NCBI GenBank assembly: GCA_035513135.1
Contig: DATKCQ010000020.1
Location: forward strand, 1-12,125
Direction of reading: 5' to 3'
DNA: 12,125 nucleotides
Source of the DNA: Thermohalobaculum sp035513135
Lineage (GTDB): Bacteria > Pseudomonadota > Alphaproteobacteria > Rhodobacterales > Rhodobacteraceae
The position numbers and the translations under genes are program-made. The notes under the pieces were generated by a model, which had not been told where the DNA came from, searched no databases, and saw only the letters and a list, made by a program, of their open reading frames with translations. This document shows positions 7,444 through 12,125 of the stretch, piece after piece (positions within the stretch are counted from its first letter, which is position 1; the number at the start of each line of letters is the position of its first letter).

Positions 7444-7665
7444 TCAGCAGCACCCCTGCCCGGTCTGGACCGGCGGGCAGGGCACCGTGCCGTAGGAGCA
7501 GAAAACGCAGCAATCCCCCGGCTTCGGCCTGAGCACCGCGCCGCAGCCATTGCAGTCGTAGAACCACTGGCAGGCGTCGGTGGGCATCATTTCGGTCCCG
7601 GCGTGGCCGCATTCGGGGCAGGTGATGGTCGAGCGCAGCTCGGGCGTTCGCGGCGGCGTTTCCAT
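7444..7665 (-). CDS. GDCCVxC-domain cysteine-rich small protein (Cys form)
   Basis: A 73-residue soluble protein with 11 cysteines. It matches the uncharacterised GDCCVxC-domain (seleno)protein family, which I recognise from its signature GDCCVFCSYGTVPCPP (residues 50-65) and the N-terminal half ITCPECGH plus MPTDACQWFYDC. CPEC (16-19) with C38 and C41 looks like a zinc-ribbon-type metal site; C52, C53, C56 and C63 form the conserved C-terminal cluster. The protein ends in an extra C72-C73 pair. Some family members carry selenocysteine; this gene has only Cys codons and no in-frame TGA. The ATG at 7665 lies inside merF in another frame with only a weak GACGGGA ahead, but the conserved ITCPxCGH segment right after it requires a start at or near here. 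Translation is probably coupled to merF. A role in handling mercury or another thiophilic metal is inferred only from its neighbour. Confidence 0.88.
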   Translation of the reverse strand: METPPRTPELRSTITCPECGHAGTEMMPTDACQWFYDCNGCGAVLRPKPGDCCVFCSYGTVPCPPVQTGQGCC

Positions 7666-7847
7666 AGCGCGTATCCCGTCATGGCGAGGAAGCCGGCAAG
7701 CGCCGGCAGCAGCACGACGTCGAGCCAGCCGACCAGCGCCGTGAGCCCGAACGCGCCGAGCAGCAGCACCGGCACCGGCGTGACGCAGCACAGCGCCGTG
7801 ACGGCGGACCCGATGATCCCGGTCCTGAGCATCCTGCGCGTGGGCAT
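7587..7847 (-). CDS. merF: MerF-like mercury(II) transport protein
   Basis: A small inner-membrane protein that moves Hg(II) into the cytoplasm in mer systems. The 86 residues (MerF is about 81) hold two hydrophobic helices (about 10-34 and 37-61) with the vicinal pair C20-C21 in the ALCCVTPV motif of helix 1, and the MerF-like stretch GLTALVGWLDVVLLPAL. The second, C-terminal Cys-Cys pair of canonical MerF is reduced to a single C71 (PSCARP). The ATG at 7847 is preferred: it aligns with the start of known MerF. The frame extends to a TTG at 7883, but those extra residues are not MerF-like. An AGGGGCGA lies upstream. Codons 61-86 overlap the GDCCVxC gene. No merA, merT, merP or merR is in the window, so a role in mercury resistance here is an inference from the family. 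Confidence 0.88.
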   Translation of the reverse strand: MPTRRMLRTGIIGSAVTALCCVTPVPVLLLGAFGLTALVGWLDVVLLPALAGFLAMTGYALWKRRRERPSCARPSPAPNAATPGPK

Positions 7848-7856
7848 GGCGCCATG
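7845..7856. promoter_or_regulatory. Perfect 12-bp palindrome over the merF start codon
   Basis: CATGGCGCCATG is identical on both strands and includes the merF ATG. It could fold in the mRNA and mask the start, or bind a dimeric regulator. It also supplies a second ATG, at 7855, out of frame with merF. It does not resemble the known MerR operator. Confidence 0.3.
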
Positions 7857-7905
7857 TCTCGCCCCTGCGCAGAAAGATTTCAAGCCACGATCGCGTGAGG
7901 CAGGC

Positions 7906-7946
7906 TCCCGCGACGCACGGCGCGCGCGCGTGGCGACCTCGCGGGA
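7906..7946. repeat. Inverted repeat between dacB and merF
   Basis: TCCCGCGA (7906-7913) and TCGCGGGA (7939-7946) are perfect 8-bp arms around a 25-nt interior that contains an alternating CG run and inner CACG/CGTG arms. It begins 12 nt past the dacB stop. It has no T-run, so it may be a weak or factor-assisted terminator, or an mRNA-stabilising hairpin. Confidence 0.4.
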
Positions 7947-7958
7947 TCCGGGTTCGGC

Positions 7959-9488
7959 TCAGCCGTCGAGCGCCAGCACCCAGTTGCGCACCAGCGCCCG
8001 CTCGAAGGCGCGGGCGCGCGCCATCCAGCCCCGGTCGATCTGGCTCACGCCGGACCGGCGCCGCTCGAGATCGTTCGAGAACACCGCGAAGGCCAGCCGC
8101 CGGCCGCCGGGCGTGACGATGTAGCCCGCCAGCCCGCGCATGTAGTCCATGGTGCCGGTCTTGGCGGCGACCTCGAGGCGGCGGAAATCGATGTCCACCC
8201 CCTTGGCGGCCACGTTGTAGTCGCGCAGCAGGTCGATCACGCCGCCCGGCAGGCCCTTGTAGCGCACGCCCTGCCCCGGCTGGCGCCGCGCCAGCGCGGC
8301 GAGCAGTTCGACCATGCGGCGCGGCGAGAGGCGCGAGGCCTGCGACAGCCCCGAGTGGTTGGCCAGCCGGAACCCCGAATCGCCCGCCGGAAAGCCCGCC
8401 ACCCCGGCCGCCCAGGCCGCCGTCGCCGCGCCCGAGGCGGCGAGCGAGCCGGGTTGCCTGCCGCCGGCCCGGGCCGCCGCCTGGCCGACCAGCTCGGCGG
8501 TCAGGTTGGTCGAATGGCGCAGCATCGAGGCGACCATCTGCGTCAGCGGGCGGCTCTCGACGCGGGCGATCAGCCGCGCCCCGGCCGGCGCCCTGCCCTC
8601 CACCGCGGCGCCGAGCGTGATGCCCTGCGCCGCGGCCAGCTTGGCGAGCACCTCGCCGGCATGCAGCTCGGGGCGGCGCACCGGCAGCCAGCGCTCGCCC
8701 TTGCCGCGCAGGTCGCGGGCGCGGATGCGCCAGACCTCGGTGCCGTCCTCGAGCGCGTGGCTGAACAGCGGCGCGTCCGACGCCCCGGCCAGCGCCACGC
8801 GCACGCCGCTCACCTCCGGGTCGTGGCGCAGCGCCAGCGCTGAGACGCGCAGGGTCTGCTCGGTCCCGCGCGTCGCCCATTTCAGCCGCACCCGGTTGAA
8901 GTTGAGGCTGAGCCCGGACAGCGCCGGGTTGTAGGCGGCATCGATCGGCTGGTCCGGGTCGATCGCCGGCACCGAGAGCGCCGCCGAGCCGTCCACCACC
9001 AGCCGCCCCGCCACCCGCACGATGCCCTGCTGCGCCAGCGCCGCGACCAGCGGCACCAGCGCGTCGGTGTCGAGCTCGGGGTCGCCGCCCCCGACCAGCA
9101 CCAGGTCGCCCTGAAGCGTGCCGCTCTGCACCGGGCCGGTGGCCATCAGGCGGGTCTCGAAGCGGTGCTCCGGGCCGAGCCGCTCGAGCGCGTGGAACGC
9201 GGTCGGCAGCTTCGCCACCGAGGCCGGGGCGAAGGCGTGGTCGGGATTGCGCGCGTCGATCACCGCGCCGGTGTCGAGGTCCACCGCCATCCAGCCGGTG
9301 ACGCCCGAGGGCGCATTCGGCAGCGCCGGCAGGGACGGGGTGGCGGGGCTGGCGGAAGCGGCGGCACGCTCGGGCCGCGGCACGGGCGGTGGCGCCTTGA
9401 GCCACTCGACGGCGATGGCACTGCCCGCCGACAGCGCGCAGGCCATGCCCAATAGACCGCCGAGAATCCCGCGCCGCGTCAGCCGCAT
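7959..9488 (-). CDS. dacB: PBP4-type D-alanyl-D-alanine carboxypeptidase/endopeptidase (peptidase family S13)
   Basis: A periplasmic serine enzyme that removes terminal D-Ala from, or cuts cross-links in, peptidoglycan. It has 509 residues (E. coli PBP4: 477). All three penicillin-binding motifs are present: S90-x-x-K93 (ASVAKLP), S326-x-N328 (RHSTNLTAE) and K443-T-G (AAKTGTMDY). The gap of about 235 residues between the first two is diagnostic of PBP4, where extra domains are inserted. The start at 9488 gives MRLTRRGILGG followed by a hydrophobic stretch ending ALSAGSAIA, which resembles a twin-arginine signal peptide. GGGAGCAGGGG precedes it. A Pro/Ala-rich linker (about 30-58) separates the signal from the enzyme. 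The frame is open upstream to 9668 but crosses the nadD terminator, so that part is not coding. It lies downstream of nadD and has its own leader. Confidence 0.92.
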   Translation of the reverse strand: MRLTRRGILGGLLGMACALSAGSAIAVEWLKAPPPVPRPERAAASASPATPSLPALPNAPSGVTGWMAVDLDTGAVIDARNPDHAFAPASVAKLPTAFHALERLGPEHRFETRLMATGPVQSGTLQGDLVLVGGGDPELDTDALVPLVAALAQQGIVRVAGRLVVDGSAALSVPAIDPDQPIDAAYNPALSGLSLNFNRVRLKWATRGTEQTLRVSALALRHDPEVSGVRVALAGASDAPLFSHALEDGTEVWRIRARDLRGKGERWLPVRRPELHAGEVLAKLAAAQGITLGAAVEGRAPAGARLIARVESRPLTQMVASMLRHSTNLTAELVGQAAARAGGRQPGSLAASGAATAAWAAGVAGFPAGDSGFRLANHSGLSQASRLSPRRMVELLAALARRQPGQGVRYKGLPGGVIDLLRDYNVAAKGVDIDFRRLEVAAKTGTMDYMRGLAGYIVTPGGRRLAFAVFSNDLERRRSGVSQIDRGWMARARAFERALVRNWVLALDG

Positions 9489-9582
9489 CCCCTGCTCCCA
9501 GAATTTCTGTTGATCGCCCAGGCAGAGTCGCAGATCGCGAGTGGTGGCGCAAGGACCGCCGCCGGGGCCGGGCAAGGTGCGG

Positions 9583-9621
9583 AAAAAGCCTCTCCCCCGG
9601 CCCCTCTCCCAGGGGGAGAGG
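9583..9621 (-). terminator. Rho-independent terminator after nadD, with a competing second hairpin
   Basis: On the minus strand, CCTCTCCCCC (9621-9612) pairs perfectly with GGGGGAGAGG (9598-9589), followed by C and TTTTT (9587-9583). It lies about 50 nt past the nadD stop. The same segment can form a different perfect 10-bp hairpin, CCCCTCTCCC (9601-9610) with GGGAGAGGGG (9614-9623) and a 3-nt loop, which excludes the first. The CCTCTCCC/GGGAGAGG pattern resembles dispersed repeats in GC-rich proteobacteria. Confidence 0.75.
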
Positions 9622-9671
9622 GGGGCGCGTGGGGTGCCGGCGCGGCGGCGCCCGAGCGGGCGGCGCACGCC

Positions 9672-10271
9672 TCACGGCCACTCGCCGCGGGCGCGGATGG
9701 CGGTCGAGGAGGCGTGCGACATCGTGCCCGTCAGCAGCGTCCAGCGCGGCGCCGGGCCGCGCGCCACCAGCATCGCCGCGTGCTGCGGCAGGCGCCAGCG
9801 GGCGAAGCGGCGCGCGGCGGGCGAGAGGCCGGCCAGCACCTGCCGTCCGGGCCGCGCCAGCACCGCCACCGGGTAGTGCTGCATGATCCACTGCCAGCGC
9901 TCCCAGCGGTGGAACGCGGCGAGGTTGTCCGAGCCCATCAGCCACACGAAGCGCACGCCGGGGTAGCGCACCGAGAGCCGGGCCAGCGTGTCGGCGGTGT
10001 AGCGCGTGCCGAGATGCGCCTCGATGCCCGTCACCGTCACCAGCGGGTGGCGCGCCAGCCGGCGGCAGGCGGCGAGGCGGCGGGCCAGCGGCGCCGGGCC
10101 CTCGGGCTTCAGCGGGTTGCCCGGCGAGACCAGCCACCACACGGCGCTCAGCCCCAGCCGGCGCAGGGCCCAGCGGCTGATGTGGACGTGCCCCTCATGC
10201 GGCGGGTCGAACGAGCCACCGAGCAGGCCGATGCGCTGGCCGGGCGTGGCGATGGGGCCGGGGTGGAACAC
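9672..10271 (-). CDS. nadD: Nicotinate-nucleotide adenylyltransferase
   Basis: Transfers AMP from ATP to nicotinate mononucleotide, giving deamido-NAD+, a cytoplasmic step of NAD synthesis. The 199-residue length is normal for NadD. The N-terminal nucleotide-binding motif is GGSFDPPHEGH (18-28, H25-x-x-H28); further family motifs are YTADTL, WLMGSDNLAAFHRW and the C-terminal SSTAIR (188-193). The protein stops only six residues after that last motif. No ATG suits the start. The GTG at 10271 follows GGGAGA by 7 nt and puts the first beta strand at residue 13. The open frame continues upstream to 10430, but that stretch is low-complexity and would overlap the divergent pcs start. It is followed by a strong terminator and then dacB, rather than by rsfS and rlmH, its common partners. 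Confidence 0.93.
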   Translation of the reverse strand: MFHPGPIATPGQRIGLLGGSFDPPHEGHVHISRWALRRLGLSAVWWLVSPGNPLKPEGPAPLARRLAACRRLARHPLVTVTGIEAHLGTRYTADTLARLSVRYPGVRFVWLMGSDNLAAFHRWERWQWIMQHYPVAVLARPGRQVLAGLSPAARRFARWRLPQHAAMLVARGPAPRWTLLTGTMSHASSTAIRARGEWP

Positions 10272-10316
10272 GCGGCACTCTCCCGCAGGACCGCCGGGGG
10301 CTGGATCGGACGCCCC

Positions 10317-10345
10317 ATAGGGCTCGGGCGCGGCGGGGCTGTCAA
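10317..10345 (-). promoter_or_regulatory. Candidate nadD promoter
   Basis: A perfect TTGACA -35 box sits on the minus strand at 10345-10340 in the nadD/pcs divergent gap, about 70 nt before the nadD GTG. The -10 is poor: CCCTAT at 17-nt spacing or CCTATG at 18. Only the -35 match is persuasive. Confidence 0.3.
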
Positions 10346-10428
10346 TGCATCGCGGGCCGGCGCGCCGGGGCTTCCCCTGAGGGGGCGTGTGCGGATAGAC
10401 TTCGCGCCATCTGCCGGGGCGGAGGGCC

Positions 10429-11187
10429 ATGGGAGTGCCGGACGTGGACGAGAGACCGGCCGAGCATCATCGCAAGCAGGTGGCCGCCGCCTGGGCGGTG
10501 CACGCCTTCACCGCGTCCGGCATCGTGCTCGGCTTCCTCGCCCTGCTCGCCATCCTCGAGGGCGACCGGGTGGGCGTGTTCATCTGGCTCGGGCTGGCGC
10601 TGTTCGTCGACGGCATCGACGGCACGCTGGCGCGCCACCTCCGCGTGAGCGAGCTGACCCCGCAGTTCGACGGCGCCACGCTCGACAACGTCATCGACTA
10701 CTTCAACTACGTCGCGGTGCCGGCGATGATGATCTACTGGTTCGGCTTCGTGCCCCCGGGCTTCGAGCTGCCGGCCGCCGCCGCGATCATGGCCGTCTCG
10801 CTCTACACCTTCGCCAACATGGGCATCAAGAGCCACGACTACTACTTCGTCGGCTTCCCCGCCCTGTGGAACCTGGTGGTGCTCTACTTCCACGTGATGC
10901 AGTCGGACCCGTGGCTGAACCTCGCGGTGATCGTGGCCTGCTGCGTGCTGACCTTCGTGCCGTGGAAATACGTGCACCCCTTCCGGGTCAAGGACTGGCG
11001 CCGCGTCACCATCCCGATGACCGTGCTGTGGGCCGCCACCTCGTTCCGCCTGGTGCTGATCGACCCGGACTCCGGCAAGGCGATCGAGGCCTCGCCGCTG
11101 GTGTTCTGGCTGTGGGTGATGGCCTCGGTCTACTTCCTCCTGCTCTCGGTCCTGCGCACGGTGCGGCCCGAGCGCGGCACCGGCTGA
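10429..11187 (+). CDS. pcs: Phosphatidylcholine synthase
   Basis: An integral inner-membrane enzyme that condenses choline with CDP-diacylglycerol to give phosphatidylcholine and CMP in one step, a pathway typical of alphaproteobacteria and some other host-associated bacteria. The 252 residues contain about eight hydrophobic segments. The CDP-alcohol phosphotransferase motif is complete in its Pcs form: D64-G65-x2-A68-R69, twelve residues, G82-x3-D86-x3-D90. The twelve-residue spacer, rather than the usual eight, separates Pcs from PgsA, PssA and Cls-type enzymes. VPWKYVHP is also Pcs-like. The start is slightly uncertain. The ATG at 10429 has GGAGG only 3 nt away, whereas the in-frame GTG at 10435 has it at 9 nt; the two differ by two residues. 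Transcribed divergently from nadD. Its product implies that choline is taken up or made available to the cell. Confidence 0.95.
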   Translation: MGVPDVDERPAEHHRKQVAAAWAVHAFTASGIVLGFLALLAILEGDRVGVFIWLGLALFVDGIDGTLARHLRVSELTPQFDGATLDNVIDYFNYVAVPAMMIYWFGFVPPGFELPAAAAIMAVSLYTFANMGIKSHDYYFVGFPALWNLVVLYFHVMQSDPWLNLAVIVACCVLTFVPWKYVHPFRVKDWRRVTIPMTVLWAATSFRLVLIDPDSGKAIEASPLVFWLWVMASVYFLLLSVLRTVRPERGTG

Positions 11188-11199
11188 GGGCCGCGTTGC

Positions 11200-11215
11200 G
11201 CTCGGCCGCCCGAGC
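11200..11215 (+). terminator. Hairpin after pcs, possible weak terminator
   Basis: GCTCGG and CCGAGC form a 6-bp stem with a 4-nt CCGC loop, 12 nt past the pcs stop. There is no T-run after it, so intrinsic termination is doubtful and ettA could be partly read through from pcs. Confidence 0.3.
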
Positions 11216-11271
11216 CGCTACATCAGCGCCCGGACCCGATCACCCGCATCCCGAGAGGCAGGCGCGCAATC

Positions 11272-12125
<854 letters not shown>

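Noticed and set aside
5213..7495. 760-codon plus-strand open frame opposite fadE
   Set aside because: Shadow of fadE; rich in Arg, Gln and His, and crosses the tandem repeat.
7444..7665. Selenocysteine version of the GDCCVxC protein
   Set aside because: All signature positions are Cys codons and the only TGA is the terminal stop; no SECIS-like need arises.
7848..7905. MerR-type operator/promoter before merF
   Set aside because: No spaced -35/-10 with the MerR dyad is visible; only short near-palindromes such as CACGATCGCGTG occur.
7666..10140. Very long minus-strand open frame upstream of the GDCCVxC protein
   Set aside because: It runs antiframe through merF, dacB and nadD; only the last 73 codons are protein-like.

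Overview
The window is very GC-rich, densely packed bacterial DNA that reads as an alphaproteobacterial chromosome. Support comes from phosphatidylcholine synthase (Pcs), a membrane class III cyclase, a long FadE-type acyl-CoA dehydrogenase and EttA. A Rhodobacterales- or Rhodospirillales-like source is an inference; there is no rRNA or other marker to settle it. I see no tRNA, rRNA, CRISPR array, transposase or phage gene.

Layout. On the minus strand, reading from right to left, the genes are: nadD (NAD biosynthesis) with a rho-independent terminator; a Tat-signal PBP4-type D-Ala-D-Ala peptidase (dacB); a small pair made of MerF and an 11-cysteine GDCCVxC-domain protein that overlap by 79 nt; an intergenic stretch holding a G-rich 9-bp tandem repeat; the three-gene beta-oxidation operon fadE-fadI-fadJ, whose genes overlap by 4 and 1 nt; a short hairpin plus T-run terminator; and a six-helix adenylate cyclase that runs off the left edge. 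On the plus strand, diverging from nadD, are pcs and the start of ettA, which runs off the right edge.

How the genes work together. FadE (acyl-CoA to enoyl-CoA), FadJ (hydratase plus 3-hydroxyacyl-CoA dehydrogenase) and FadI (thiolase) form a complete fatty-acid beta-oxidation spiral encoded with translational coupling. MerF (membrane Hg(II) uptake) and the GDCCVxC protein look like a two-gene cysteine module separated from any merA, merT, merP or merR in this window. The other genes are housekeeping: NAD synthesis, peptidoglycan trimming, phosphatidylcholine made directly from choline, and ribosome-associated translation control.

Most worth a second look are the merF/GDCCVxC overlap with its apparent redistribution of cysteine pairs, the eight-run G tract upstream of fadE, and the Arg-to-Lys change at the transition-state position of the cyclase. 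I found no convincing wholly new multi-gene system; the MerF/GDCCVxC module is the nearest candidate.
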